The notes: generated from the sequence alone by a model not told the origin. Counted from the first letter of the stretch, positions 1 to 13,344 are shown. The stretch is 64,000 nucleotides of DNA from Flaccisagitta enflata (GCA_965153355.1 OZ231127.1:61256001-61320000), one strand, 5' to 3'. Translations and numbers: made by a program.

Positions 1-2
1 CG

Positions 3-314
3 TTATTAGCGGCAGCCATAGCTCGTGGGGGTCGCGGCTACCAAGGGAGCCCCAACGGTGTCGTTTTTACCAAGCCCAACGAGGCCAAACGAGTATTTTC
101 AGCCATTCATCGACCCGAGTCGCTGGCCAAGCAAGACTCGATCGTTGATACCATCGCTGAAATGCCCATGATTGACGACACCTTGGATGTAGACGCCTCT
201 GATCAGCGGAGACGCGCGCAAGCAGCTATCAATGTGGCCAAATTGAAAAACCTCCATAATAACCAGCACATGAAGGGTCCAACTGCGCCTGTCATGTTGA
301 CCATTTCTGAGTGA
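3..314 (+). CDS. 3' end of an unrecognised protein gene (5' truncated by window)
   Basis: Frame 3 is open from the first codons of the window to a TGA at 312-314, about 103 codons. The composition is protein-like: a Gly/Arg-rich start (RGGRGY), then an acidic stretch (MIDDTLDVDASD), a basic helix-like stretch (QRRRAQAAINVAKLKN) and the C-terminus VMLTISE. GC is visibly higher than in the AT-rich DNA after the stop, which supports real coding. There is no start codon because the gene or exon begins upstream. An exon boundary inside the frame (for example after the CCATAG at about 16-21) cannot be excluded. I do not recognise the family. The minus-strand open frame over the same bases is a shadow. 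Confidence 0.55.
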   Translation, partial: LLAAAIARGGRGYQGSPNGVVFTKPNEAKRVFSAIHRPESLAKQDSIVDTIAEMPMIDDTLDVDASDQRRRAQAAINVAKLKNLHNNQHMKGPTAPVMLTISE

Positions 315-1394
315 TGGTGCCGTCGTTAACAGAGAGGAAAGCTGTGCTTGTTCCATAAGCTCTGCTGAACTGAAGTAATTTAACGGTTCTATTATAGTTT
401 TATTTTTCAATTGATGTTGCTAAGTTCAGTCATGTGCACCGAAAAAGATCACAAAAGCGTCGATTCACCTAAATGTTGGGACGTTAACCATAACATAAAT
501 GGTAAGGCGTGACTGTTCGTTGAATTTTGGTTTCTGTAATTCTATGTGTTTGGTTTTGTTGTTTCTTATGTTGCATAACATTACAATTTTTTTTTACAGT
601 ATAGTAGTGTCTTGCAATTGTCGAGTGCACTAACGACTGTACGTTTTCCGGTCAACAATATGAGGAAGCAAGAATCGTCAGGTTCTAGGTTTTTTGATAT
701 TCTTCAAATAAGGGAAAAATTGAAATGATCTTTCTTCATGCCACTTGGGGCTCTCATCATCCCCACTAATGACTAAGCTCATGGTCGAGATAATTTAATC
801 AAGAGTTCTCGGTTCATGATGTGATAAAAGATACTAATTAGATTGCTCTGAGTTTTCCTCTGTATTCTGGCTGGAATGAAATTCCCAGCTCTCATCTTCA
901 GTCCCAATCTGTTAATAAGACAAAGCGCATGCTAAATTACCCGAATGCTGATTTTATGTTCTCATTTGTCACACTGAAAGAGGGCCATTGAGACAAATAT
1001 GCCATTGGGCTATTACCGATTTTTTCATTTGATGATTGATTATACTGCTAGGCTATATTCATATTTAGATATGGCGTCAGTGGCCGGGTTTGTCAATAAG
1101 CATATCTCTAGTATTGATGATATGATCCAAGTTTAAGTCCAAGGCTTTAATTACGCAAATGTAGTATGAAAGTGCTTGGATAAAGAATTAATTCCAAAGC
1201 GCAAAATGAGCCCAGTCTGATCTTTACACGATTTAGTGTTTTTTTCAATTTTGTGGTTGCTCGACCTAACGGCACTTATAATGATGGTAAGGAATGGCTT
1301 TTTGTACATATGAATCAGGAAGTGGCTGGATCAGAGTCGGCTAGAGGAATAGCAGGCCACCCACTGGTCCCTTGGCCAGGCGCCCCTCCCTCTC
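315..1394. other. AT-rich non-coding stretch, presumed 3' UTR/intergenic
   Basis: Follows the stop codon of the terminal exon at 314. No open frame with protein-like composition and no array is seen. Confidence 0.5.
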
Positions 1395-1605
1395 ATGCCC
1401 CCTTTGTTTTTTGGGGCCAGCGGCCCCAAAGGGGTTTGTCTTGTAGAACATGGTACTTATGCTCATTCGCTCATGCATCCCCCCTCCAGCCTTGAGGCTC
1501 AAATCTCTGCCTCGAGGTTCAAACCCCTGCCTTGAGGCTCACATCTTAGCCTGGTGGCTCAAATTCCAGCTCCACGGCTCAAGAAGTCCCCCTGTGTTCT
1601 AGAGG
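1395..1605 (+). repeat. Fragment of the GGCTCAAATC 20-bp array element
   Basis: A GC-rich head containing GCGGCCCCAAAGGGG is followed by degenerate ~20-bp units (GAGGCTCAAATCCCAGCCTT type). The same head-plus-array layout recurs at 12.3-12.8, 15.25-15.80 and 49.85-49.94 kb, so this is a dispersed element rather than a local duplication. Confidence 0.6.
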
Positions 1606-2619
1606 ACATTGCCTCCGTTAGGGCCTGCTAACCATCACCTACAATGATGAACATACAAAGCAGGGCAATGGGTATCGCGGACCACATATTGCCCTTGGGC
1701 GACTGGTTATACTTTTTGTGTTGTATTATCACTTGCCTGTAGTTTAGTTTCTTTTTTTCTTATCTTAAAGGTCCATTTAGGCCCTTCATCTGAGATTGGG
1801 TTGATCCCCCCTCTGGCCGACTCTGGGCTGGATGTAGGTTGTTTTTGTTATTGAATTGGGATGAGGGAAAGGATGGGAAGTGAATAGGTCTCCATGGTGT
1901 CTAATAGGTCTTGGCTGTATCATCAGTTGCCATTGCTATTCTAGTACCTCTAGGAGTAAGTTGTATTAAATTATGGGAAAATGAAAACTGATTTTTTTTT
2001 TGCTGAGAATTTTTGTTAAGCCTTTATTTGGTTTTCATTTCAGTTTTTTGCTTGAATATCATATCTGTATGTTGGCACTTAGGGATGATTTTCGAAACCA
2101 ATTTAAGTGGACCTCTTTCAGTTACGCTAAACTGCTTCATGTTCCCTGTTTTCCTTGTCTTTTTTTTTCTGTTGCTTACAGGAGCATTCAAGGAAAGAAA
2201 TTCTAATTGGAGTTTCTTTTTTTTTTTCAACACTATCAGTTCATTATCAGCCAGCCTAATTGATTCTATGAACGTTACTGTAAATAATCAGCTTTTAAGT
2301 TCTTCTATCCTAATTTTGATCCAGGAGGGTGTGTCTATCTCACGATATGCCCGCCATTTGTGAAAACTAACACCTATTTTATTATTTTTTTTTGTTTCAA
2401 TTCTTAAACAAACATCAATTTCCCAATACTCTTTCCCTTCTCCACCTCCTACTCCCACCCACTCCCTGGACATACCGATGGCCTCTCCCCTTTACTTCCC
2501 TCTCCAATGGTCACCAACGCCGCGTTCCCCTTGACATCAACACCATCCAAACTTTCCCTGCCCATTATCACCACTCTTAACACCATCAACGAACATCACG
2601 ACCCCGCCATCAACAACAG

Positions 2620-2805
2620 ATTCGCGTGGTTAACGCATTCCGTCACGCTCTGGACGCTCGTTATGACGCCTCGAGTTTAGACAGGCGCAGCTTTTCTTCC
2701 GTACACAGTTTCCATTCGCTACATTCGAGGAATCGGAAACCCACCTCTTATGACCGCCTCGATGGCAACGTCAACAACTTGAATAGTGTAGAAACGGCAA
2801 TCTGA
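2620..2805 (+). CDS. Possible C-terminal exon of an unrecognised protein
   Basis: After a pyrimidine-rich stretch (about 2,400-2,500) and a CAACAACAG acceptor-like site, one frame is open for 61 codons to a TGA at 2,803-2,805. It encodes a Ser/Arg/His-rich tail (for example SLDRRSFSSVHSFHS) that ends in ETAI, which fits a class I PDZ ligand (S/T-x-hydrophobic). A second frame over 2,510-2,680 is also open, so the reading frame is uncertain. It could be the cytoplasmic tail of a membrane protein, but no upstream exon was identified. Confidence 0.3.
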   Translation: MRVVNAFRHALDARYDASSLDRRSFSSVHSFHSLHSRNRKPTSYDRLDGNVNNLNSVETAI

Positions 2806-2941
2806 AACCAGACTCATGTGATTTTTTATTTTTCGTTTCTCTTTGTTGCTATTTTTTTCTCTGTGTTTACTTGGTTATATATCGGTATAGCTCTGGGTTT
2901 TTCGTATTTTTTTTTCTTCCGGAAAGCAGCGCTTAACTTCA

Positions 2942-3032
<91 letters not shown>

Positions 3033-6000
3033 CCCTCTCTCTCTCTCACACACCCTCTCTCACCCTCTCTTGCTCTCTCCCTTTCACTCCCTCCCTTTCT
3101 CTCCCCGCCCCTTATTTCTCTTATAGTTATTTGTTGAACATGCATGCGACGCTTCACAAAATTACGGTTTTGTGCAACGATTTTCGGCGTTCTTGCGTGC
3201 TTCAAATAGTGCATGGTGTGTGATTTGGTTCTTTTTCATCGCGTTTTTCCAAAACATCGATTTGTGTTTGAGAGTTCATACGCTTTTTTTTTTCTTTTGC
3301 TCGATTTTTTTTCATTAGTCTTCACTAATCCTAGTTTTGATCGTGGCGATGGGAACTAATGAAAAGGGTGGTTGGCTCACGAATCTGATATGATTTCTAT
3401 TTGTGATAACGTTTTTTTTTTTTCAATTTACTAGTTCTCATTGTTGCGCTTTGGTTATTTTACTTTTTTCTTTTGTTGCTTGCCGCAGTCCAACGACTCT
3501 ATGGTTAACTAACAATCAGTTATTGAGACCCAGAAATTGAATGCTAGCATAAGCATTTAAGACCCTTTATTTTATTATGTTTCCTCTGTGAGATTCGGTT
3601 GACTAAACTAGGACGGAAACTAACTAGTTCATTTCTTGGGAATATTTTTTTGATAAAAACAGTGGTTTTGTCCTTAAAATGTATGAATAATCAGCCAGTC
3701 TAAACATTTACTCCTCTGGGATATTCGGCGCCTGGCTCCATGTGGGTCACGTGGGAGGGTGCGGTCGATCATATACACCTCTACGCTACATATAGCGCCT
3801 AGGACTGAATTTTTCGTGCGCATACTAGTAACTTGGTTTGTTTCACAAGTTACTATATACCTTGATTTAATGGGTGTGGTTAGAATCTAAATTCTTTTCG
3901 CCTAAATTTAGAAAGGTACGTTTAGTAGCCAAACAACTCTTTTCCGCCCTGAATATTTGAGAGTGAATAGCTGGCGCACCCTGTCATATGACAAGGACAA
4001 AGTTGTTGCGGTTTGTTTTTTGCAAATTATATACTGTGCAAGCAAGCGAGCACAGCTATTGAAAACTCCCAAATAGTTGATACCTCAGTTTCATATATAT
4101 CCTAGATTGGTGTTTCTAGTACTAAGAGGAAGTTCATGTTGCATAAGCTAACACATAAGTTGAGGGCTGGCTTATCTAAACATATAAAGCACATGTTGGA
4201 GGATTTGTTCGCGGAATACCACAGCTTGGATGCTGGGAGTTAATTGGCGGTATAAAATATGCGTCGTGGAGGAATCTTTTTTTGTTGGACCAAGAACGGA
4301 ACTTGATGAGAATTCGAAATTATAAAAAACTTACTTATACGCTTTCACACCATCAGATAATTATCTATGTCCAGTATTTATCAACCTAACTATACCGTCA
4401 GAGTAATGGCCATATTTCTTAGACTTTTAAGAAGATTCTCTAGGCTCAAAAGATTTTACAACTGGTGACGGTTTGAGGGCATAGTGCACACGCTATGCTG
4501 GGGCTATGTCGCAGGGAACCCATGAAGACCCTATACAGTGCAGTCGGGTGTGTTAAAGTGCTAATGTTCTTTTCAGCTCACTGTCGAGATGAAGAACTAG
4601 GAATGGATCTCTTCTTGAAATATATATCCTGTCTTGCAGGTCTGGAAAAGGACGAATTTCAACATGTCAAAATCATAATGAAGCATGTCAGAGTTTAGAA
4701 TTCAAAAACAATACACGCAAGAGGTCAACGTCTCTGATATCCATAGTCTTACCCTTCTGCATTTTGACATAATTGAAAAGTCGCAATAGAAAATCCTAAT
4801 CCTATTGAGGCTAAGTTATCTACCGAAGAATAAGAAGTAATGGCCACTACTATATTGTGACGCTATGACTTGATGGGATATTTTCAAGCAGAGATGATGA
4901 AGATATAATTCAAATTTAAGTGTCAAACCATCACCATCTGTTAAAACCCCTATTAAAAAATAGATTCAACGCATGTAGACTTTGATTACCCTTTATACCT
5001 TTTCGCAGTGTGGTGCAAGAATTTTTGTAAAATGCATTATTGCAAGATAATGTTCTAAAGTAGCTATTTATGTAGCTTGGTTTAAGAAAGGTACATTTTT
5101 GAACATGAATCCCCTAATTTGCATGATTTTTACCGCTTGGGCTTTGTTAGTTTTTCATTTTTTTCCCTGTAGGGTCTGGGTAGTTAACTGATATGATTCT
5201 ACTTTTACAACTATTTTTCAGATCACGGGATTTACAACACTTCTTTTATAAATGGTCTACTTATAATCTCCTCATCCGTCATACGTAACTTGAAAATCTG
5301 TTTTACATCCAATTCCACCAGCCTTGTATTTGCCCCTTAGAAATAATTAAAAAACCTTTAAGGGACAAAACGTTTCGTTTTTTTTTTTTAATTTGCATGA
5401 AATAAAATTCAGGTTGTAGGGCATGATGCAGTTTCTTCCTCTTTTTCCTGTCGGGATGTTTAGTCTCACCAACATTAATGGGATCAAAATTTTTTTGATT
5501 TTGGTTGAAACTCATTTAATTGAACCTCATTTAATTATTACACGTTCACCACTTCATTTTAGTGTTCACGTGTTAAGGTTTGATTGGGACCATTTTTTTG
5601 CAAAGCATTTTGCGCAAAATCGATTGGCGTAGTTTGGAGATTCAAGATTGAAAATGGAGGTAATTAAAGTAGATTTTCTTTGTCTTACTCCAATGAGGGG
5701 AAGAAATAACTATTGTGCAACCATCAGCTTAACCCAACTTTCACACTTTTTTTTTGGGAATGAAAGGAATTTATTCTCAATCCACCATGCTCTCGTATTA
5801 AGTCTAAACAATATTTAAAAGAATCTTTTCTCTTCTTGTCTTGTGATGTCAAGTTTTACAACCTGAAACTTTTTCCCTTCAAAGTTTTATCACTATGTTA
5901 TAATAATTCATTCAAAACTTCAAAAGACTTCACCAGATAAAGATAGCTGGCGAATTAACACCCAGTCCTTAATACTATAAAGTTCTCGACCATATTATAA

Positions 6001-7080
6001 AGGCCATGAAAAATAATCCGTGTGTAACATAAAAATGGTGGCAGTTTTATCTGTGTAGGTTTCAGGGTTGCAAATTTCGATTTATTAACATTTTAACTCG
6101 GATTTTTCGAGGGAGATGGAAAGGGCAGGGACCGAAAATCAAACTGTCCTCGTTAGTTGCCTGACCGCGACAACGTAATCTCGCCAGTAAGTGTCCAAGC
6201 TATATTCTCCTCAATGACCATGAAAACTTAGGAAGCCATCTTGTTATTATCCCCTTTTTTCCAAATGTATAATGTGATTTTTTCTTTTTGAAGCAAGATT
6301 TAGGTTCATATCTTATAGGTTGCTGTTATGTTTTAGTATGCCATTCAGTTCTACCATTGCTCTTTACTGTCAAAATATTATTTCATTCTTTACCAGTTGG
6401 TGAAAAATCTGATGTTTTGTTGGCTACTATTAATTTTTTTTTATATAAAGAGAAATTTGAGTGAAACGCTTTCGTCTTTTCATGCAACAGTCCGAGATTT
6501 GGGAATTTCATTGGTGATTGATGTTCGTTTATCAATTAATCGTTATTTTAGCTTCAAAAAAGAGCACGAAGACTGTTGTATCGATGAAGATGTATTTGTG
6601 GGTTCTGTTGGCATGAATCGTCAGCGTTTATCTTTCAACAAAAATAATAGTGTTACAAATGATTGTTTATACAATAAACATATATGAATTCCTCTTACAC
6701 TTAAAATGTGTTTTACTTCATCCGCATAGCAGCGTGCGGGCACCATTGAAAGGGAAGTGTTGATTGTGTTGATAGCTGTGCAGAATGCCTATGATATCGA
6801 GATATTCGGCCTTGGAATGATCTAGAAAAATCTGCATGATTATTTGATACTTATGGAAATCACTTCTATGAATGGGCCTCACGTTGAAGTCACGTCGTGG
6901 AGCTATCTAAAAACAGCCTCGTGTGCGTATTCTTTAAACATGATTGTTTTCGATGTGTATGTATGTTGCTAGTGTGTGTGTGTGTGTTTTTTTGCTGTGT
7001 GTGTATGCTTTTGCTGATTGTGTTTGTGTGTGTGTCTAACTGATATTTTGCCGTTTCATTGCCCTGTCTCTCCGACTTTC
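2806..7080. other. Non-coding AT-rich stretch with one (CT)n tract
   Basis: No convincing exon. The frame at 4,132-4,239 (KFMLHKLTHK...) is open for about 36 codons and looks faintly protein-like, but it has no recognisable splice context and ends in TAA. The (CT)n tract is listed separately. Confidence 0.5.
2947..3070 (+). repeat. (CT)n microsatellite
   Basis: About 80 bp of near-perfect CT, then CTCTCACACACC variants. Confidence 0.95.
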
Positions 7081-7087
7081 TCCGACT

Positions 7088-7443
7088 TTTTAGTTGCGGA
7101 CACGCAACTCTATTAGAGGCTGTGTCCGTCCGTTCGTCAGCACGAGTCGAACAGTGGGAAAACGCGCATATCCGCCCCTGCCCACCCGTCTGCAACTGGT
7201 GGCCGTGTATCCGGCCTTGTTATTTAGTTGCAGACACACAACTCTATAAGAAGCTTTGTCTGTCCGTTGGTTCGTCCGTCAGTCCATCAGTCGCTCTAAT
7301 AATAAAGTTTTTTGTCGCGGACACGCAACTCTTATCAACCACTTTTTGGTCCGTCAGTCTGTCTGTCTGTCTGTTGTTTTTCAAGGTATCCGCTCCTGCC
7401 CACCCATCCGCGACTAATGCTACCGTGTATACGGCCTTGTTTT
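7088..7443 (+). mobile_element. Hairpin-(GTCY)n-GGCCTTGTT elements, head-to-tail copies
   Basis: Copies of the dispersed hairpin family follow one another. Each starts with a short stem-loop (GTTGCGGACACGCAAC at 7,093; variants at 7,229 and 7,314), continues with CTCTA...GGCTGTGTCC and a GTCC/GTTC/GTCT tetranucleotide run, and ends in CCGTGTATCCGGCCTTGTT or a close variant (7,204-7,222; 7,422-7,440). The layout matches the published mini-me/DINE-1/pearl type, which carry (GTCY)n cores and terminal stem-loops. That assignment is inference from layout; no transposase is present. Confidence 0.7.
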
Positions 7444-7560
7444 GGTTGAAATGCATTCTTTATAAAATCATTGCGAAACGAAAGTGCCTTTTTTCTGCTA
7501 CTATTTTTCTCTACGTTAAGGCCCTCGATCTGTTCATCGCTCTTTTTCCCTGATTCCCTC

Positions 7561-8244
7561 TATAGTATGATTTTTCACGTTTGGAATATTCTATGACGAC
7601 ATAATTTCAAAAGTATTAAAGATATTTGAATTCTGAAAAAAGTTCTTGAAAGCTTATGTTGATGCATTTTATGATGTGCAACTCCTTGTACTTTTTTACA
7701 GAAATCTATACCTTTTCACATATGAAGAAATGTTGATCAAAATGAGCAAAAAACATTATGATTTTAAGTCATTGGCTGAACAGTTCTTCTTTAAGTTGTT
7801 CTTATTTCTTAACAAATGAAGCTACTGATACCAGATTGGTCTTAAATAAAGCTAATTTGCAGTAGTTCTTAGAAATGCAAAGAGGGATCAATAGTTGATT
7901 CACAGCTCATAAATCGATTTAAAGCATCAATTGAACATTTTACCTCAAGCATTCCCAAAAACCACTTAAAAAAAGCTTTTATTTGAGACTAATCTGGAAT
8001 ATATAGCTCAATTTGTTTAGAAATGAGAGCAATTTAAAGGAAACCAGTTAAAATGAGATCTTTTTGCAAAGATACAATTTGAATATGATGATATCTCGTT
8101 CCTCATTAGTTCCAAGGCCCAAACCATTGTAGAAAAAGCATCACCATAAGCTTTCAAGAACTTTTTTTTCAGAATTCAAATATCTTTATTACTTTTGAAA
8201 TTATGTTGTCATAGAATATACCAAACGTGAAAAATCATACTGTA
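7561..8244. mobile_element. Long inverted-repeat MITE, family A copy 1
   Basis: The left arm (TATAGTATGATTTTTCACG) is complementary to the right arm (CGTGAAAAATCATACTGTA). Complementarity continues inward through the ACGACATAATTTCAAAAGTA region to a centre near 7.9 kb. The TA|CAGT-type ends are the signature of Tc1/mariner/pogo-derived MITEs. There is no coding capacity. A second copy lies at 22,455-23,241. Confidence 0.75.
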
Positions 8245-8481
8245 TTTGCCTGTCTCTGTGTGTCAATGTGCTATTTGCGTTTTGCCGTTTGCTCGACTCT
8301 TTAAATGTGCCTGTGTGTCGACCTATCGATAGGGTTTAGAATTGCGAAATGCCGACCATTGTGAAACTGCAATCGTTCTACAGAAGGAACCATTATAAGA
8401 AGTGTGGATGGACCATAATTGTAGCCCCCCCTACAACCTTCATCATTGCATAATTTTGTCATTGTTTGTAGTGCACTGTGG

Positions 8482-9082
8482 TTTCAAAAAGGATCTGAGT
8501 GAAAAATCACATAACAGTGGGTTTCTTTGCATGTTTGTGTAGTGTTGGGGTGTGATAACATGTAACTAGCCAAAATAAAATCTTTCACCGAGCGCTTTTT
8601 GAGTAATCTTCAAAATGGAAAAAAATTAGACCCATTTTTAATGAAGATTCTACTGAGTTATATTGACTTATTTTTTTACTCCATATTGTTAATAAATGCA
8701 AAATTCCCTTTCATTTGATAGGTCGCACTCCATACTTTTGCAAAGAATTAGGATGTTTATTTTTTGAGTCACCGTTGTTAAAAAAAAAATGGTGACTCAA
8801 AAAATAAAAACTTTATTTCAACATTAAACCATGTAGTGTGACCTATCAAATGAAAGGGAATTTTGCTTAGATTAACAATATCAAGTAAAAAAATAGGTCA
8901 ATATAACTCAGTAGAATCTTTATTGAAAATGCGTCCAAATTATTTTCATCTTGAAGATTACTCAAAAAGCGCTCGGTGAACGATTTTATTTCGGCTAATT
9001 TCATGTTATCTCATCCCAACACTACATAAAAATTCAGAGAAACCCACTGTTATGTGATTTTTCACTCAGATTTTTTTTGAAA
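8482..9082. mobile_element. Long inverted-repeat (foldback) element, family B
   Basis: The arms starting TTTCAAAAAGGATCTGAGTG and ending CACTCAGATTTTTTTTGAAA are complementary over almost the full 600 bp. The centre is a near-perfect hairpin at 8,757-8,809 (TTTATTTTTTGAGTCACC with its complement). No coding sequence. It lacks an obvious TA|CAGT end, so the superfamily is open. Confidence 0.75.
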
Positions 9083-12029
9083 GCAGAGCAAGTTATTTAT
9101 ACCTTAGATGAATATAAATTTTGTCATCAAGGCGATTTTTTAAATTCCTTCAAGAACCTTTCTAAATCTTTATTTTTTCCTATTTTTGAAGTTTCAGAAA
9201 TATCGTAATTTTAGCATAAAAAAGTCAATTGTGTCGATTCTAGGAGTCTAAAAAAAACTGGTTGAAAAAAAATTTGTTTTTACTAAAGGCAGGGGTGTAT
9301 ATAGTTCTATGATTTTTGATTGTTTTTCCCCCCTTTGCTTTTGATTTTTTTTCCTTGCGACATGTCATGTTGCGTTGAAAATAGAAGGGTTTTCTTGCCC
9401 ATATAGCAATAAAACAGTGTTTTTAAGGTTAAGTGTTTAATTGTGTTTTACTAATCAGTATTTATGATTTGGTACTGCCAAAAGTTTTATTTTCCATGAA
9501 TTTTCTTTTTTTCTTTTTTTTTTCCCCTTAAATTTCCTTTTTTCTCTTTAAATTTCCTTCCCCACTTACAAACCCTTTATTTCCCCCTCCCCCCCACTGG
9601 GGGGGGGATGTAGAACTATATACAGGTCTGACTCTAGGTGTAAATTGCTGCCCAGAGTATAGGAAAAGAAGTATAAGTATGGGCTGTAAGGGGGGTGCTA
9701 TAACTTTTAGTCCCTCCACACCTCTCAAAATGGTTCCTTCTGTAATTGATATCCTACATGATATGTGTTTGGAAATTCATCTCATTTTACTTTACGTGAA
9801 TGGTATCAGTTATGTCGATGGTCTTAGATATACTACCAGTAGATAGGTTTAGTGAAAGGGATGGATAGTCTGAAAATTGATAACTGAGGTTCACATATTG
9901 TTACTATTATACCAGAAAGGGATCAGAGCCTCGCACTTAATAGCTAGTTCATGTTGCTGTAGTTAATTCTAGTTGCCGTATAGACCAGCAGGTGGAAGAT
10001 AAGATGCGAGGTGACATCTCAAAACGTCTTTTTCTCAAGTAGTATCATGTATGGATGAGTATTTCGTGACGACATAAAGTTGATCTTTGAACAATAAAAC
10101 GCTTGACAAGAGATTCATCAAAATTATGCCTTATCATGAGGTTGCTTCATTGCCAATATAAAAATTAAATAACTACAAAATCTTTAAAAGGACAGAAAGC
10201 TCTACATTTTATAGGTGGGCATGCCTTAATAGCGGATGCGCCACAGTGTTGCTTCACTGCACATGATGTAAGTCTTAGTGACTGCGTTACAAGTTTACAA
10301 CTACGCAGAGGTTGCTTCATTTTTCCCCAATCATCTGAAATACTTCTTGTTATTTGTTAAGTGCGCACTTCAACATTGAATACTACCATTGCTCCCTTTT
10401 TTGACGCATGCTCTAAATGATTACTTTGCACTAAATGATAACTTTGTGATGATAATTTCAAGAGTATGATGAAATGATTGTCTTTATCACTGATTTTATT
10501 TGACCGTAGCTATAAAAAGCGCATCTAGTACAAGGCTAATGAATGAATCCTCAATGCCCTCACTGGATAATCGTCATAGTTTCCTTTTGCTTTCTGTGAA
10601 TAGTGCTCCCCGCTAATTGATCCTTAATTAAGGGGGAAACCTGCTTCATAGCCGTCCGCCGCAGATGCAATGTACAGATCTTGGAGGAAGTGTGAATTTT
10701 TGTAGGGTGAAAATGATTGGTCGGTATTTGCCACAATATTCAATAAATCCTGCAGTTAAATTCTCAACGGAAAAACTGTCTTAGTTTGGCAAGTCTCCAG
10801 GGAACGGTTTTCAAAATTCATTATGTTATAGATGGTAAGGTAAAGTAAGTAAAATTCAGAACCGTTTCCATACACTATCTAGGTAAATTGTAGCATGGGG
10901 TCTGATGTAGCTTTAAACAAACACCCTGTACAGCGGCTGTACTTGTGACGAAATTGTATGAACGATGTCTTGGTGTGTGCATGAAAGAGCACGTTTGACA
11001 ATTTCGACCCCTTGGGCCTGGAAGTCCATTTACTTTCCCCCCACCTTGCCATATGAGTCTGAGATTGCCCATATCGGCGATTCTACCACCTAGTCAGGTG
11101 TGCCAAATAGTGGTGATGACCGATTTGGACATCATAACAGTAAATATTGATAGGAATTTTGATTTCAAGACGATCACCATTTTCCTTTTTTCAAAATTCG
11201 TTCGGCGCCTTTTTTTTTTCTTTCGATCGGGATCAAGTGATATGTTCGCACTCTTCGTAGCCAAGAAACAAAATTTATTCAAAGAGATATCATTCTGCAG
11301 TGATGGACTTCTGACGGTACTAAGAAGGCTGCTGTTCAGTTTCATACCTTATGGTTCCATAAAAAATGATTCGGACTCCTCTTCAAACATGGCAAATGAA
11401 ATAAAGTCAATTTCATGATTACAACAATATGCAAATTAGGGGCAAAACGGGGGTTTTGAAAAAAACGGAAGATCATCGAAATATGAAAAAAGAAAAAACG
11501 GTAAAGGTCCTTAAATTAGTAACCCCATGTTGTATCCTTAGAATAATGTTTTGCATATTGGCACACCCGAACCACCTAGTTAACCTCAAAGCGACTAAGT
11601 CATTCGTCTTCTTATTTCGCTGACACGAAAGTCGTAATATTATCAACAATTTTGCAAAATATTGCATTGTTTTGAATTTGCCGAAAATTGTGTGCACATT
11701 AAGATCTTTGCGCGCAGAACGTCGATGTTGTTGGTTGATAGAAGAAATATTATACCAATAGAAACCTGGGGTAGAAAAAGACTTTTTAGTTGAATTTGCG
11801 CAGGTTGTAATTGTTAGTGATTTGGTTGTGTTTTTCGTCGCATGAGTGTTCATCTCGTGATCTCGTCTGTGTCTAACTACTCCCTTTATTCACATAAAAG
11901 TCGGCATTTTCGGGAAGACATATTGGCTGCGTATTAAGGTAAGCAAACAAAATGCTTAACACACGCCTTTGTCTGAATAACAACCTTTTCTAGATCAAAT
12001 TGAGCCTCAATTCAATGAAAAACTAGGTC
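9083..12029. other. Non-coding stretch with a MITE fragment
   Basis: No supported exon. A fragment at about 10,150-10,262 (AATAACTACAAAATCTTT and GCGGATGCGC) matches the MITE at 37,162-37,336. A poly-C/G run lies near 9,586-9,607. Confidence 0.5.
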
Positions 12030-12172
12030 GCATACATGGCAGCATTAGTCGCGGACGGGTGGGTAGGAGCGGAAATCCATTAATTTACTTTGAGACGGAC
12101 GGATGGATGGACCAACCCAGGGACCAAAAATGTGCTTATAGAGTCGCTTGTCTGCGACTAAAAAGACCAATG
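12030..12172 (-). mobile_element. Hairpin-(GTCY)n element, minus orientation
   Basis: Read on the minus strand it begins TTTTTAGTCGCAGACAAGCG, a stem-loop, followed by GACTCTATAAGC, a GTCC/GGTC run, and ends near CCGCGACTAATGCTGCC. Confidence 0.6.
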
Positions 12173-12307
12173 GTAAGTCCAGGCCTTTTTTTAGAGCTTG
12201 CTTGGGAGCCTCTTCAAAATTGTGGATTTCAACCCACCATTTTTCTTATCAACATGTGGATGAGAATGAAATCTCGTAGAATCATCTCAAATTTCACTGC
12301 TGCTTTT

Positions 12308-12800
12308 TTGGGCAGCGGCGCCAAAGGGGCTGATGACCTATGCTTGCACATATAAGGGAAATTTTTCCTCTTCCGTTTGTCCACTCCCATCGTAGGCTCA
12401 AATTTAAGACGAGAGATTCAAATCAGTCTTAAGGCTCAAATCCCAGTCTTGAGGCTCAAATCCCAGCCTCTAGGCTGAAATTCTAGACTCTATGTTCAAA
12501 TCCAAGTTTTGAGGCTCAAATCCCAGTCTCGAGCCTCAAATCCAAGTCTTAAGGCTCAAATCAGTTTTAAGGCTCATATTTTAGCCTTGAGGCTCACATC
12601 CATCCCAGATTCAAGGCTAATATCCCAGTTTTGAGGCTTAAACCCTGGCCTAAAGGCTCAAATTTCAGTTTTATAGCTCAAACTTCAGCCTCAAGACTCA
12701 AATCCCCGCACCTTGGCTCAAACCAGTCTTGAGGCTCAAACAATAGCCTTAAGGCTCAAATCCCAAGGCTCAAGTCTGAACCTGGGGGCTCAAATTCCTG
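12308..12800 (+). repeat. GGCTCAAATC 20-bp tandem array with GC-rich head
   Basis: The head GGGCAGCGGCGCCAAAGGGG at 12,311 is followed by GATGACCTATGCT, then about twenty degenerate copies of a 20-bp unit (AGGCTCAAATCCCAGTCTTG). The period is exactly 20 over long stretches. The unit is the reverse complement of the unit at 15.3-15.7 kb. Confidence 0.85.
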
Positions 12801-13344
12801 CATTGCCGCTGCTACTTTCATCATCATACATCTATATAAACTCACATGGGGGCAATGGGTACCGCTGACCATCTAATGCTTTTGCGACTATTTTCTTTAG
12901 AACTTTAGAGTGCAGTAATGTATTTTCTTTCATATCCAAAACCAACGGTAAGGGAGTACGAGAATACCTCATCGAAACAGATTGAACAGTGTGATTAATT
13001 TTTGGTTCAGTAGGCCCAAAATATGAGGTTATCAATCAATTTTGGGGCCCTCTTTCAAGAAAAACCCCCCGAACAGGCCAAAAAATGAAAAAAGAAAATA
13101 AAATCTTACTTATTCTATATTTTTTGTTAATATCAAGAATCTAATGATATACCTAGCTGAAAAAAACATTGGCACACACACTGATTACTATTATCTAAAA
13201 CTTTTTTTCCCATAAATCACCTAAAAAAAACACAAAAAATTTGGCAATAAATGATCATTTACGCTAAACTTTTAATGTTAATTGGAGCTAGGCAAATAAT
13301 TTTAAAATTCATTGATAAATTTCATCACAGCAAACAAGTTTCAT

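Noticed and set aside
1500-1560. GGTTCAAAC resembling a tRNA T-arm
   Set aside because: Part of the degenerate 20-bp GGCTCAAATC array, with no acceptor stem or anticodon arm around it.
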